DNA of 64,000 nucleotides from Psychrobacter alimentarius (GCF_001606025.1 NZ_CP014945.1:3038001-3102000), one strand, 5' to 3'; positions 11,533-20,897 are shown, counted from the first letter of the stretch. Numbers and translations: made by a program. The notes: a model not told the origin generated them from the letters alone.

Positions 11533-12240
11533 TTATAACTTCCCCATTTTTTCAAAAAATTCTCTATAAGCAGCGACTTTTTTGTCTAATGCTAGCGGAT
11601 AAGCGCGTGAGGTAGATGGCAACCTATATAAAGTTAAGTCATTAACAGAACTGGTTTGCTCATCGGTTTGCCACTGGTAAGGATAGTCCATACTTTGATT
11701 GGTCTTAGGATATTTTGATTTGGCTGGTGGGATCTCAAGCAAACTCATCAAAACTTCTGTCGCCTTACCGCCTGTGGTAAATAAAGTCTTTACTTGGGGC
11801 ACTTGCGGCAAAATATTGTCCAAATCAACGCGAGTAACGACTGTTAGGTTTTTATCAGAAGCATTGCCCGTCTCTCGAATGGCTTGTTTGACCGTGGGAC
11901 AAGAAGCGATGCCGCGCTCAAACATAAAGGCACGAATACGTTCAGGATCGAAACGTTTTTCGTCGTCTACCCGAAAATAGTCAGCATCATCGAAGAACAC
12001 ACGACCATAAATCCGCCACATATCATTATAAAAGTTAGGATAATGAAAGCTCATTGCCCATTTGTCAACCGTGGGCGGGAACGTTCCCATCATCATAACA
12101 GTGGCATGCGCTGGCAGCACAGGAGGAAATGGATGCGTTTCTATTGCAGCGGCTCTTGTATCGGATAATATTGTCTGCTCAGCATCTGAGTTATTATGGT
12201 TTTGAACATTAGCAGGTTGTGTAGTCATGATATTCTTCAT
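11533..12240 (-). CDS. Uracil-DNA glycosylase superfamily protein
   Basis: Resembles the uracil-DNA glycosylase superfamily, which removes damaged or misplaced bases. The protein has 235 residues. After a polar 40-residue N-terminus comes a strand and turn, VMMMGTFPP, in the place of the superfamily's first catalytic motif. An LPSTSRAYP segment sits near the C-terminus, where the HPSxxR-type DNA-intercalation motif lies. The middle FHYPNFYNDMWRIYG stretch is typical of this less-studied subgroup. An alternative ATG four codons in (12228) is possible. It points away from upp and towards the rRNA promoter. Activity on uracil is not certain because the motif-1 residues are not those of the classical Ung family. 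Confidence 0.65.
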   Translation of the reverse strand: MKNIMTTQPANVQNHNNSDAEQTILSDTRAAAIETHPFPPVLPAHATVMMMGTFPPTVDKWAMSFHYPNFYNDMWRIYGRVFFDDADYFRVDDEKRFDPERIRAFMFERGIASCPTVKQAIRETGNASDKNLTVVTRVDLDNILPQVPQVKTLFTTGGKATEVLMSLLEIPPAKSKYPKTNQSMDYPYQWQTDEQTSSVNDLTLYRLPSTSRAYPLALDKKVAAYREFFEKMGKL

Positions 12241-12515
12241 CAGAAAAGTGGTTTTTTTGGTATCATAGCAGGCCTAAACACTGCCTCACTTAGAGTGGCT
12301 TTATATAGCCAAGTATAATGAGTGAAATACGGCCGGCTTTTATAGTGGTTATAGGCGCTGAAAAAATAACGCTGAGCCAATCTGGCTGTTATGGCTTTGA
12401 TCTTACTATGTGGCCATAATTTATAGCGTTAAAGTGCGGTAAGTGTTTGTATCTTTTATACTAATAGCAACCGCAGTGACTGCGCAAGCATCAGACCAAA
12501 ACCAAGAGAGTTCTT

Positions 12516-13175
12516 ATGAGTGACTTAAACAGCGATTTAAACATTACGGTAATTGATCATCCACTAGTCCGTCATAAGCTCAGCCTAATGCGCGAAAAAG
12601 ATTGTAGTACTTATAAATTTCGCACATTGACCAAAGAGCTTGCGCGCTTGATGGCTTATGAAGCAAGCCGTGATTTTGAGATTGAAACCTTCCCAATGCA
12701 AGGCTGGTGTGGCGAAATCACTGGTGAGCAAATCATCGGTAAGACAGCGACGATTGTACCGATTTTGCGTGCGGGTATTGGCATGCTTGATGGGGTGCTC
12801 GATTTGATTCCTACTGCTAAGATTTCTGTTGTGGGTCTACAACGTGATGAAGAAACCTTACAGCCAGTGCCTTTCTTTGAAAAGTTTGTGAGCCACATGG
12901 ACAAACGCCCTGCACTTATCATTGACCCGATGCTCGCAACGGGTGGCTCAATGGTTGCGACCATTGAGATGCTAAAGAAAAATGGCTGTACCAATATCAA
13001 AGCGTTGGTTTTGGTTGCCGCTCCTGAAGGCGTACGCTTAGTCAATGAAGCGCATCCTGACGTGACCATTTATACCGCTGCGCTTGACAGCCATTTGGAT
13101 GAGCACGGTTATATCATTCCTGGTCTGGGTGATGCGGGTGATAAAATCTTTGGTAAGCAATTATCAAATCGATAA
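12516..13175 (+). CDS. upp: Uracil phosphoribosyltransferase
   Basis: Pyrimidine salvage enzyme making UMP from uracil and PRPP. The 219-residue length is near that of E. coli Upp (208). The PRPP-binding loop [12 protein letters not shown] lies at about residues 135-146. The conserved C-terminal [15 protein letters not shown] motif that contacts uracil is intact. The ATG follows AAGAGAG with normal spacing. A 275-base divergent region separates it from the glycosylase-like gene; no standard attenuator is evident there. ydfG follows 70 bases later on the same strand and may be co-transcribed. Confidence 0.97.
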   Translation: MSDLNSDLNITVIDHPLVRHKLSLMREKDCSTYKFRTLTKELARLMAYEASRDFEIETFPMQGWCGEITGEQIIGKTATIVPILRAGIGMLDGVLDLIPTAKISVVGLQRDEETLQPVPFFEKFVSHMDKRPALIIDPMLATGGSMVATIEMLKKNGCTNIKALVLVAAPEGVRLVNEAHPDVTIYTAALDSHLDEHGYIIPGLGDAGDKIFGKQLSNR

Positions 13176-13245
13176 GTAATGTTGAGATAAAAAACCGTCA
13201 TCAAGATTATAAAAAAGCACACAGCATCAATGATAAGGAGCAGTA

Positions 13246-13998
13246 ATGAACGTATTGATTACAGGAGCAAGTGCGGGTTTTGGTAAAGCACTGGCTGAGG
13301 GTTTGGTCGCAAAAGGTCACCGTGTCATTGGTTGTGCCAGGCGTTTAGAGAAACTTAATGCCTTGGCAGAGACTTTGGGCGAAAACTTTTTACCTGTGGT
13401 TATGGATGTGAGCGACACTGACTCCATCCCGCACATCATTGCCAATCTGCCTGACGGCTTTAATCAAATCGATGTCTTGGTCAACAATGCTGGTCTCGCA
13501 CTCGGTACAGAGCCTGCACACAAAGCCAGTCTTGACGACTGGATGCGCATGACCGATACCAATGTTAAAGGTTTAATCGCACTGACTCATGCTGTCTTGC
13601 CAGCGATGGTGGATCGTGACAGCGGTTACATCATCAATGTCGGCTCGATTGCGGGCAACTGGCCATACTTTGGCGGCAATGTCTACGGCGCAACCAAAGC
13701 GTTTGTCAAACAATTCAGCTTAAACTTGCGCGCTGATCTGGTCGGTACGCAAGTGCGTGTGACCAATATTGAACCGGGCGTCGTGGCAGGTACTGAGTTT
13801 TCAAATGTGCGCTATCATGGCGATGACGATAAGGCTGCAAAAGTATATGATGGCTTTAAAACCATGACGGGTGAAGATATTGGCGATATTTTATTATGGC
13901 TGATTGAATCGCCTGCTCATATCAACGTCAATCGCTTGGAAGTAATGCCAGTGGCACAAACTTATAATGGTTTGACAATTGCCAAGCAAGACAAATAG
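13246..13998 (+). CDS. ydfG: SDR oxidoreductase, YdfG-type 3-hydroxy acid dehydrogenase
   Basis: NADP-dependent short-chain dehydrogenase close to E. coli YdfG, which reduces malonic semialdehyde and oxidises L-allo-threonine and L-serine. The 250-residue protein shows the cofactor motif TGASAGFG at about residue 6, NNAGLALG at about 85, and the active-site YGATK at about 150. The tail, with LEVMPVAQTYNGL, matches the YdfG C-terminus closely. AAGGAG precedes the ATG by six bases. It converges with an unknown minus-strand gene; the terminator that should stop it lies inside the coding end of that gene at 14045-14089. Confidence 0.92.
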   Translation: MNVLITGASAGFGKALAEGLVAKGHRVIGCARRLEKLNALAETLGENFLPVVMDVSDTDSIPHIIANLPDGFNQIDVLVNNAGLALGTEPAHKASLDDWMRMTDTNVKGLIALTHAVLPAMVDRDSGYIINVGSIAGNWPYFGGNVYGATKAFVKQFSLNLRADLVGTQVRVTNIEPGVVAGTEFSNVRYHGDDDKAAKVYDGFKTMTGEDIGDILLWLIESPAHINVNRLEVMPVAQTYNGLTIAKQDK

Positions 13999-14022
13999 AC
14001 TTTTATCTTACGATAAAGCCTA

Positions 14023-14691
14023 TCAACGTAATTCGTAAGACCGAAGCAACATAGTCTCTATCAACATAGACTCTATGTTGCTTTTTTTTATATCCTCGAT
14101 GGTTCTCTCATTGACCAAGCGTAAATCCTGAAAATCTAAAATCAGGACTTCGTTTCGCAGGCGCTCACTGGTGCGTTTGTTGTGACGTATAGGGAATCCC
14201 AATACTTGCTTACCTGTGATTTTTATTTCATTAACAATCATCTCTGAGCCGTTTGTAGTCTTTTTTTCCATCATTTTTTTTGCATTGGCTATGACGGTGG
14301 CTGGATTGACTGTGGTGGTAAATAGCTTGGTTTGTCGAACGCTTTTTGGCAAATCCCCTGCAAAAAATAATATCTGATCTAGTGGCAAATACTGCGCGTG
14401 ACGCGTCAACTCTTGACGAAATAATGCCGGCATATCGGTATTGAAACTGTCTTCTGTTTGCTGAGAGTACGCTGTAAACTGTCTATGCAAGTAACGTCCA
14501 AACACAGTGGTGTTGACCCACTCTATATAGACATCGTTTGTAAGCAACTGCTTGGTGAATGTCTGCGCATCTGATGTGATACGTCCTATCAGCATCGCTA
14601 GCAAAAAATCTTGCGGACTGATAAAGGTTTGCTGCTGCCAAACTTGCGGATAAAGACTATTATCCAATAGTGGTAAGGTCAACTTACTCAT
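14023..14691 (-). CDS. Conserved-looking protein of unknown function
   Basis: I do not recognise this 222-residue protein. It has no signal peptide or membrane helix. The N-terminal half is helical and polar. The C-terminal part contains LGFPIRHNKRTSERLRNEVL and then ILDFQDLRLV, a pattern of conserved-looking arginines followed by a strand. That faintly recalls ADP-ribosyltransferase-type folds, but too weakly to name. The last codons overlap the ydfG terminator hairpin. A dispersed hairpin repeat lies in the region upstream. The frame is uninterrupted and the ATG is followed by a plausible N-terminus, so I think it is a real gene. Confidence 0.6.
   Translation of the reverse strand: MSKLTLPLLDNSLYPQVWQQQTFISPQDFLLAMLIGRITSDAQTFTKQLLTNDVYIEWVNTTVFGRYLHRQFTAYSQQTEDSFNTDMPALFRQELTRHAQYLPLDQILFFAGDLPKSVRQTKLFTTTVNPATVIANAKKMMEKKTTNGSEMIVNEIKITGKQVLGFPIRHNKRTSERLRNEVLILDFQDLRLVNERTIEDIKKSNIESMLIETMLLRSYELR
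14045..14089 (+). terminator. ydfG terminator nested in the end of the convergent gene
   Basis: Perfect 10-bp arms AGCAACATAG (14045-14054) and CTATGTTGCT (14073-14082), followed by a run of seven more T. It starts 47 bases after the ydfG stop and lies within the minus-strand coding sequence at 14023-14691. Confidence 0.85.
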
Positions 14692-14812
14692 GCACTAACC
14701 TCCTTGTTTATTGGCAAACAGATGACTTACTAACCATCGTCGCAATTTCCACCACTGGTTTTTATGCTATGGTTCTTTTGATGATCCTAATATGTAGTCA
14801 ATTCAATTTAAA

Positions 14813-14934
14813 ATAAATACAGCAATGCCAACGTCATATTTGCTTGCTGTGCCTTAGCAGATAGAGGCGACGAAAATATACCGTTGGCAGTGGATTATCA
14901 TTGTCGTACCTTTTTTATTTAGAATTAACTATAG
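14813..14934 (+). mobile_element. MITE-like hairpin repeat, copy A
   Basis: About 122 bases closely matching copy B at 37616-37737. Inner arms TGCCAACG and CGTTGGCA enclose a core reading TTGCTTGCTGTGCCTTAGC. An AT-rich tail (TTTTTTATTTAGAATT) ends in CTATAG. The left terminal repeat is eroded. There is no coding capacity. The rest of the 14692-15027 gap looks like simple promoter-type sequence. Confidence 0.7.
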
Positions 14935-15027
14935 CAGTCTTTTCTTGGTGCAGGTTACCTAAAATGGCTGGCTAAATAAGTGGACATAAAATCGGCTACA
15001 TTTACTTTAGACTTGCTGTGACTTGAT

Positions 15028-15981
15028 ATGAAAATAAACCGACTTTCTCTACCGACTCATTATCCATTCAAAACCATATATATCGCGGTGGCTGATGGCA
15101 CGCAATTACCAGTTTCTGTTATTGGCAACGGTCAACCTATCATGATGCTACATGCTTATGGGATGGATGCGCGTGAATTTTTGCCATTTATTTTACCGTT
15201 AACAGGGCAATATCAATTTTACCTTCCGCACTTTAGAGGGTTTGGCGCGGCAAAGGATATCAAACTCACTCAGTTTGATTTCGTACGTGAGTATGCTGAC
15301 GATATCAACCTTGTGATTGAGCACATTTGCCTGACTCGCAAGGTAGAGTCCTTGCCCATCGCAGCGATTTCTATGGGTGCACTCGTCATGTGGTCTTACT
15401 TTACCTATTTTGGTGTATCTCGCGTCAGTCGTTATTTAAACATCGATCAAAGCCCTGTAATTCACAACCAATCAGATTGGGATGGAGGATTGTTTGGTGA
15501 TCGACAACAAGCACTGTTTGAGACTTTTCAAGAGATTATCGATAAGACGCTGCCCTATGCGCATGTTGAGCGCTTCACGCACTTGCCGTTTTCTCTCAAA
15601 CGCTGCGTGACCGACGTTGAACGCCTGTTTTCTTTACTATCGGTAAGTCGCCCGCGCTCAAAAGCCCTGGTAAAGATACTGACTCATCAAAACGATCATA
15701 AACTGGCGTTTTATGACCATAGTACGTGGCAACATAAAATGCGCTGCCTACAAGCCTATTTGGCGATACCTTATGACTTTCGCTCTGTCACAGCCGATGT
15801 GACTATTCCAGTTGTTAGTCTTATCGGGGCCAAGTCAGAATTATACGATCCTAAATGGCAGCAAAAAATCACAAAGATGTTACCCAATGCCACTGACATC
15901 ATTCTACCGCATTCAGGCCATGCCGTGCCTATAGATGAACCTATTCGGTTTTTTAAAATACTAAAAGAATTTCTACAATAG
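15028..15981 (+). CDS. Alpha/beta hydrolase fold protein
   Basis: A 317-residue cytoplasmic protein with the alpha/beta hydrolase layout. The oxyanion region is MMLHAYGMD at about residue 45. The nucleophile elbow AISMGA at about residue 117 has Ala in place of the usual first Gly, with serine as the likely nucleophile. The C-terminal GHAVPIDEP supplies the catalytic histidine. An acidic residue in the preceding SLIGAKSELYDP strand could complete the triad. The substrate is not deducible. It stands alone on the plus strand, 94 bases after hairpin repeat copy A. Confidence 0.8.
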   Translation: MKINRLSLPTHYPFKTIYIAVADGTQLPVSVIGNGQPIMMLHAYGMDAREFLPFILPLTGQYQFYLPHFRGFGAAKDIKLTQFDFVREYADDINLVIEHICLTRKVESLPIAAISMGALVMWSYFTYFGVSRVSRYLNIDQSPVIHNQSDWDGGLFGDRQQALFETFQEIIDKTLPYAHVERFTHLPFSLKRCVTDVERLFSLLSVSRPRSKALVKILTHQNDHKLAFYDHSTWQHKMRCLQAYLAIPYDFRSVTADVTIPVVSLIGAKSELYDPKWQQKITKMLPNATDIILPHSGHAVPIDEPIRFFKILKEFLQ

Positions 15982-16096
15982 TAACTAAGATTTTACACAA
16001 TCACTTCATAATTACCACTATAACTTTACGACTTGTCATAGCAATGAACTTAGGCTGGTTTTATACTAAAAATCGGTACTGAGCTGAACAGTCATA

Positions 16097-16141
16097 GGTT
16101 AAACAAGTACTGGTTAAATAAGTACTTACCAAACAAGTACT
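16097..16141. repeat. Three tandem 15-bp direct repeats
   Basis: Units GGTTAAACAAGTACT, GGTTAAATAAGTACT and TACCAAACAAGTACT lie end to end. Each contains the self-complementary AGTACT. They lie 74-118 bases upstream of the haloperoxidase-like gene and could be a cooperative regulator-binding site. Confidence 0.55.
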
Positions 16142-16214
16142 AGGCTAGTTAACAGACACCAGCAAGTATCACTCATAAGCAATAAAAATAAAATAACTTC
16201 AAAAGGATAAAATC

Positions 16215-17051
16215 ATGCCCTACGTTACAGTTGCAACACAAGACAATGAACCTGTCGATATCTACTATGAGATTCAAGGAAGCGGTAAACCTGTTGTGCT
16301 GATTCATGGCTGGCCGCTAAGTGGACGTGCTTGGGAAGCACAACTTCCTGCACTGGTAGAAGCTGGTTACCAAGTCATTACCTACGACAGACGCGGCTTT
16401 GGTCAGTCATCTAAACCTTGGGAAGGCTACGATTACGACACATTGGCACAGGATTTAAAAGCGCTGATGGACACGCTGGATCTAAATGATGCCACCCTTG
16501 TTGGATTTTCGATGGGCGGCGGTGAAGTCGCACGCTACCTTGGTAGATACGGCTCAGATCGTGTTGCCAAAGCGGTGCTTGCCTCTGCCGTTCCCCCGTA
16601 TTTGTACAAAGCCGATGACAATCCCGATGGTGGTCTTGAAGATGCTGACGTACAAGCATTTTTGGACGGCGTGCGCGAGGATCGAATCGCTTTCTTAAAC
16701 GACTTTACTAAGAATTTTTTCACACCAAAAGATGGCTCATTGTTGGTGAGCAAACCCATGCGTTTATATAACCGTGATATCGCAGCATTTGCCTCGCCCA
16801 AAGCCACTTACGATTGTGTAAAATCTTTTAGCTACACTGATTTACGTGACGATCTAAAAGCGTTTGACGTGCCAACTTTAGTGATACATGGTGATTCGGA
16901 TCAAGTCGTACCGTTTGAAGCGAGTGGTGAACGCTCACATGATATGATTGCAGACAGCCAGCTTCATATTGTTCAAGGTGGCCCGCACGGTATCAATGTC
17001 ACGCATAAAGACGAGTTCAACGATGTGTTGATTGCATTTTTGAATAGCTAA
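16215..17051 (+). CDS. Alpha/beta hydrolase, non-heme chloroperoxidase/esterase type
   Basis: A 278-residue protein of the cofactor-free haloperoxidase group; in practice these are esterases, some with perhydrolase activity. Visible motifs are VLIHGWPLSGRAWE at about residue 28, YDRRGFGQSSKP at about 57, the nucleophile elbow VGFSMGGGE with serine near residue 98, the acid HGDSDQ near 226, and the histidine in GGPHGIN near 255. The triad is complete. AAAAGGAT precedes the ATG. A strong bidirectional terminator follows the stop. The triple 15-bp repeat upstream suggests dedicated regulation. Confidence 0.9.
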   Translation: MPYVTVATQDNEPVDIYYEIQGSGKPVVLIHGWPLSGRAWEAQLPALVEAGYQVITYDRRGFGQSSKPWEGYDYDTLAQDLKALMDTLDLNDATLVGFSMGGGEVARYLGRYGSDRVAKAVLASAVPPYLYKADDNPDGGLEDADVQAFLDGVREDRIAFLNDFTKNFFTPKDGSLLVSKPMRLYNRDIAAFASPKATYDCVKSFSYTDLRDDLKAFDVPTLVIHGDSDQVVPFEASGERSHDMIADSQLHIVQGGPHGINVTHKDEFNDVLIAFLNS

Positions 17052-17090
17052 TGGCTTTTTAAATTGGCTAATGGTTTTTTAAGATGACAC

Positions 17091-17120
17091 AAAAAAAGCG
17101 ACTCCAAAAGTCGCTTTTTT
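17091..17120. terminator. Bidirectional terminator
   Basis: AAGCGACT and AGTCGCTT arms with a five-base loop, flanked by A-rich sequence on the left and T-rich on the right. It lies between two convergent genes and can serve both. Confidence 0.9.
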
Positions 17121-17164
17121 ATTTGCTTAATGATTTATGCATAACTTAGAACTATCGTAAATTT

Positions 17165-17260
17165 ATTTTAAATCGATGCTCTGCGAATGGTATAAAGTTT
17201 TCCTTGCTTGCTGTTGTCACAGAGGCTACGAAAAATTCATCCTAGTCACGCATAGCCATT
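17165..17260 (+). repeat. Degenerate copy C of the hairpin repeat core
   Basis: Contains CCTTGCTTGCTG and AGAGGCTACGAAAA, the conserved core of the repeat at 37616-37737, but the outer arms are decayed. It lies in the 3' flank of the DUF1653 gene. Confidence 0.5.
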
Positions 17261-17288
17261 CACGTGTCGCTGTTATTTTGAGCTAATA

Positions 17289-17525
17289 CTAATCCGCTAG
17301 CTCTTTAATCAGCTCAAAACGTGGTACTTCTTTGCCCTCGATAGTAACCGTTTCGGTAAACATACTCAAAGGACGTACCCAAACACCATATTCGCCGTAT
17401 AAACAGCGATACACGATTAACGATTCTTCTGTTTCTGAATGGGTTGCCGTATGTAGCACTTGATAGAGGCTGCCTTTGTAATGGCGGTAGATGCCTTGGG
17501 GGACAGTTTGGTTTTGGTGTGGCAT
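17289..17525 (-). CDS. DUF1653 domain protein
   Basis: A small 78-residue protein that matches the DUF1653 family along its whole length: GIYRHYKGSLYQVL near the start, YRCLYGEYGVWVRPLSMF in the middle, and a VPRFELI tail. Family members are small cytoplasmic proteins of unknown function. The gene lies 29 bases after the acetyltransferase gene on the same strand, so it is probably the last gene of a tyrS-acetyltransferase-DUF1653 transcript. Confidence 0.85.
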   Translation of the reverse strand: MPHQNQTVPQGIYRHYKGSLYQVLHTATHSETEESLIVYRCLYGEYGVWVRPLSMFTETVTIEGKEVPRFELIKELAD

Positions 17526-17554
17526 AAGATTCTTATTTAGTTTGGTTACGAATG

Positions 17555-18133
17555 TTAGTAGCTTTTATTAAGCTTGTTTGTCAGCTCAACCTTTACTTGT
17601 GGCCATTCAGATTTTAATACACTATACATGACGGTATCTGAAATAACGCCATCACGGCGGACTCGATTGCCTCGAATGATTCCATCTTTTTTTGCGCCTA
17701 GACGTTCAATCGCTTTTTGTGAACGATGGTTTTCGATGTCTGTGCGCCAGCCTACCGTTTGATATTTTAAATTTTCAAATATATAGGTAAGTAGCATGAG
17801 CTTACAGGTCGTATTGACGTGCGTCTGCCAATACGACTTGGCGTACCATGTGTAGCCAATCTCTAAGCGCTTTGTGAGCGGTAAAATATCGTGAAAACTG
17901 GTTGAACCAATTGCTTTACCAGTACGCTCATCAATGACGACAAAAGCTTGTCTGTCAGGCATTGAATCAGCGGTATTGATATAGTCGATGACCTTATTTG
18001 GCTCAGGTACAGACGTCACATTTATTTTCCATAGCTCACCATCTTGGCAGGCTTCAACCAAATCACTTGCATGAGTTAATGTTAATGGCTTAAGGATAAT
18101 CCCGTTACTTGATAAAGTAGGAAGGTCTAACAT
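17555..18133 (-). CDS. GNAT family N-acetyltransferase, RimJ/RimL-like
   Basis: A 192-residue acetyltransferase of the RimJ/RimL-like group, which acetylates protein N-termini or small amines using acetyl-CoA. Visible features are the opening LKPLTLTHASDLVEA, the central GSTSFHDI...EIGYTWYAKSYW strands, and the late NHRSQKAIERLGAKKDG segment, which is the usual acetyl-CoA-binding signature of this group. The start is 59 bases downstream of tyrS. The substrate is unknown; the position after tyrS is not informative about it. Confidence 0.85.
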   Translation of the reverse strand: MLDLPTLSSNGIILKPLTLTHASDLVEACQDGELWKINVTSVPEPNKVIDYINTADSMPDRQAFVVIDERTGKAIGSTSFHDILPLTKRLEIGYTWYAKSYWQTHVNTTCKLMLLTYIFENLKYQTVGWRTDIENHRSQKAIERLGAKKDGIIRGNRVRRDGVISDTVMYSVLKSEWPQVKVELTNKLNKSY

Positions 18134-18192
18134 ATCTCTCTCCTTAAACCATCGCTATTTCGAAAAAAAATTGGCCTAATTAGCTATCTAAA

Positions 18193-19407
18193 TTAATCTA
18201 CCGTCACTTTGGCATAGGCTTTTTTGCCTGCTTGGATGACGACTGTCTGACCTGAGGTTAAGCTAAAGCCAGCATTGACCTCTTCGCCATCTACTTTTAC
18301 TGCATTGCGTTTTAGCATGTCTTTTGCCGCCGCGCTGTTCTTGGTCAATCCTGCTTGGTTTAGTATCTGCGTGATAAACAAAGCATCTTGACCATCCTCA
18401 AGCGTTAAAGTCACTTCTGGCAAATCAACTGGCAACTCACCATCTGCTAATACGTTACCCGCTGATTTATGCGCGTTGGCAGCAGCATCGGCATCATGGA
18501 AACGCTCGATCAATTCTTCCGCCAAAATGCGTTTGATTTCTTGTGGATTACGACCACCTTCCATCTCACTCATCAGTGCTTCGATATCTTCCATTGGTTT
18601 GAAGCTCAAGAACTCAAAGTAGCGACGAATCAAAGTATCTGGCATTGACAGAATTTTTTGGTACATGGTGCCTGGCGCATCGTAGATGGCAACATAGTTG
18701 CCGAGTGACTTAGACATTTTGTTGACGCCATCCAAGCCTTCTAGGATTGGCACAGTGATACAAACTTGCGACTCTTGACCGTAGCGACCTTGCAAGGTGC
18801 GGCCCATCAATAAGTTAAAGGTTTGATCGGTACCGCCAAGCTCGACATCGGCTTTTAGCGCGATAGAGTCATACCCTTGTACTAAGGGATAGAGAAACTC
18901 ATGAATAGAAATCGGCGTTTGAGACGCATAGCGCTTGGAGAAATCATCGCGCTCAAGCATACGTGAGACCGTTTGCTGACTGGCGAGCTGAATCATATCT
19001 GCCGCTGTCATGTCGTTAAACCATTCTGAGTTAAAGACCACGCGGGTTTTTTCTTTGTCCAAGATTTTAAAGACTTGCTCAGCGTAGGTGGTGGCGTTGG
19101 CTTTGATTTGCTCGTCAGTCAACGGCGGGCGCGTGCTGTTCTTGCCAGACGGATCACCAATCTTGGCCGTATAATCACCAATTAAGAAATAAATCTCATG
19201 ACCCAAGTCTTGAAAATGCTTGAGCTTATTGATCAAAACCGTGTGTCCCAAATGCAAATCAGGGGCTGTGGGATCGAAGCCTGCTTTGATACGCAACGGG
19301 CGATTGAGCTTGAGCTTGGCAACCAAATCCTCTTCAGATAGGATTTCTTGTGTGCCGCGCTGGATAAGGGCAAGCTGTTCTTCTAGGGTGTAAGTCTGAG
19401 TGGTCAT
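18193..19407 (-). CDS. tyrS: Tyrosyl-tRNA synthetase
   Basis: Class I aminoacyl-tRNA synthetase that charges tRNA-Tyr. The 404-residue protein has the HIGH-type motif HLGHT at residues 52-56 and KMSKS at 230-234. The tyrosine-recognition region [19 protein letters not shown] is intact. The C-terminal S4 RNA-binding domain begins around residue 340. The length is close to the TyrZ-type enzyme and a little shorter than E. coli TyrS (424). It is divergent from anmK, with 119 bases between the two starts. Two small genes follow in the same direction. Confidence 0.97.
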   Translation of the reverse strand: MTTQTYTLEEQLALIQRGTQEILSEEDLVAKLKLNRPLRIKAGFDPTAPDLHLGHTVLINKLKHFQDLGHEIYFLIGDYTAKIGDPSGKNSTRPPLTDEQIKANATTYAEQVFKILDKEKTRVVFNSEWFNDMTAADMIQLASQQTVSRMLERDDFSKRYASQTPISIHEFLYPLVQGYDSIALKADVELGGTDQTFNLLMGRTLQGRYGQESQVCITVPILEGLDGVNKMSKSLGNYVAIYDAPGTMYQKILSMPDTLIRRYFEFLSFKPMEDIEALMSEMEGGRNPQEIKRILAEELIERFHDADAAANAHKSAGNVLADGELPVDLPEVTLTLEDGQDALFITQILNQAGLTKNSAAAKDMLKRNAVKVDGEEVNAGFSLTSGQTVVIQAGKKAYAKVTVD

Positions 19408-19526
19408 GAGGATCTCTTAATGGTCTTTATAAAATGGTGAAAGTACTTGGGCTATTTAGAATCTCGTAGCCGTCAAAAAATGTTAGAATTTGGCAGATAT
19501 ACTAGCGTTTTTTAAGGTAAATTGCC

Positions 19527-20897
19527 ATGACCAAGCCCGTATCAATAACTGATAACCCTCATAGTAGCGATATAGATTTAAGTATAAATAGTGGTTTAGA
19601 CGACCACGTATACAATAATGATGACTTAAATTATGCCACCTTGACCGAAGCACTTGAGCAAACGGTGTTTGAAAACTTCGATGATGGCTTATATATCGGC
19701 ATGATGTCGGGCACAAGCTTGGATGGTATGGATGCGGTTCTTTGTCAATTTAGCGACTCAGCTAGTCAAGAAAGCGATACGCAGCAGCCCATGCGATTGT
19801 TGGCCACGTATAGTCAAGATTTTCCGCCACGACTGCGTGAGGTATTATTAGCGCTCTGCCAGCCAAATGGTGTGAGTCAATTAACACCAGCAACAGATGA
19901 ACCAAGCAGTGAGTTGGATTGGTTTGGCTGGGCAAGTCGTGAGTATGGTGAATTTGCCAGTAACGTGGTCAATAGCTTATTGCAACAAGCCCAAGTAGAG
20001 GCTGAAGCGGTTTTGGCAATTGGCTGTCATGGTCAAACTGTCCGCCATCGTCCGCACATGGGTTTTAGCTTGCAGCTGGTCGATGCCAATATCATTGCTG
20101 AGCGTACAGGTATTAGTGTCGTCAGTGATTTTCGCCGCCGCGATATGGCAGTTGGTGGACAAGGCGCGCCTTTGGTGCCTGCTTTTCATCAAGCGCTATT
20201 TACCGCCACGGACAATACGCGTGTACTATTAAACTTGGGCGGTATCGCCAATATAACCGTCTTGCCAGCCGTCTCTCATGAGGCGGCAAATCATCACTCA
20301 AGTCACGTGATCGGTTATGACACAGGTCCTGCCAATCTGTTATTAGATGCATGGACGACATTGCATACCGACAAAGATTATGATGCAGGCGGTGCGTGGG
20401 CGCAGTCAGGACAAATCGTTGAGCCACTATTGAATCAGCTTTTAGAGCATCCTTTTTTTACTAAGCCTTATCCCAAAAGCACTGGTCGTGAAGACTTTAA
20501 TCTAGAATGGCTACAAGATGAGCTGCAAAAATTCGATCAAGCGTCTGTTTATACGCGCTATTCATCAGCAGATGTGCAAGCCACCTTGACCGAACTGACG
20601 GCGATCAGCGCTAGTATACAAATCAAGCAAGTCTTACTTAAAGAAAAACAAGACTGCGGTGCCATCTACGTGTGCGGTGGCGGTGCGCTTAATGATTATT
20701 TGATCGAGCGTTTGCAGGTGAATTTGCCTCATTGTACCGTGGCAACAACCGCAAGTTTAGGACTTGATCCGACATGGGTAGAAGCCGTTGCTTTTGCGTG
20801 GTTGTCAAGGCAGACATTGATGGGAGAATCGGGTAATTTGCCCGAAGTAACGGGTGCAAACAAGGGCGTGGTACTGGGTCAAGTTTGTTTTGCCTGA
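19527..20897 (+). CDS. anmK: Anhydro-N-acetylmuramic acid kinase
   Basis: Cytoplasmic enzyme of peptidoglycan recycling that opens and phosphorylates anhydroMurNAc to MurNAc-6-phosphate. The 456-residue protein contains the nucleotide-binding motif GMMSGTSLDG at residues 58-67, GCHGQTVRHRP near 171, the FRRRDMAVGGQGAPLVP segment, and GGIANITVLP. E. coli AnmK has 369 residues and starts just before the GxMSGTS motif. This protein therefore has an extra acidic N-terminal segment of about 50 residues, and a few small insertions. AAGGT sits before the chosen ATG, and no better internal start is visible. Confidence 0.93.
   Translation: MTKPVSITDNPHSSDIDLSINSGLDDHVYNNDDLNYATLTEALEQTVFENFDDGLYIGMMSGTSLDGMDAVLCQFSDSASQESDTQQPMRLLATYSQDFPPRLREVLLALCQPNGVSQLTPATDEPSSELDWFGWASREYGEFASNVVNSLLQQAQVEAEAVLAIGCHGQTVRHRPHMGFSLQLVDANIIAERTGISVVSDFRRRDMAVGGQGAPLVPAFHQALFTATDNTRVLLNLGGIANITVLPAVSHEAANHHSSHVIGYDTGPANLLLDAWTTLHTDKDYDAGGAWAQSGQIVEPLLNQLLEHPFFTKPYPKSTGREDFNLEWLQDELQKFDQASVYTRYSSADVQATLTELTAISASIQIKQVLLKEKQDCGAIYVCGGGALNDYLIERLQVNLPHCTVATTASLGLDPTWVEAVAFAWLSRQTLMGESGNLPEVTGANKGVVLGQVCFA

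Noticed and set aside
12241..12515. Riboswitch or attenuator before upp
   Set aside because: Several short partial palindromes are present, but none combines a stable stem with a T-run or alternative pairing.
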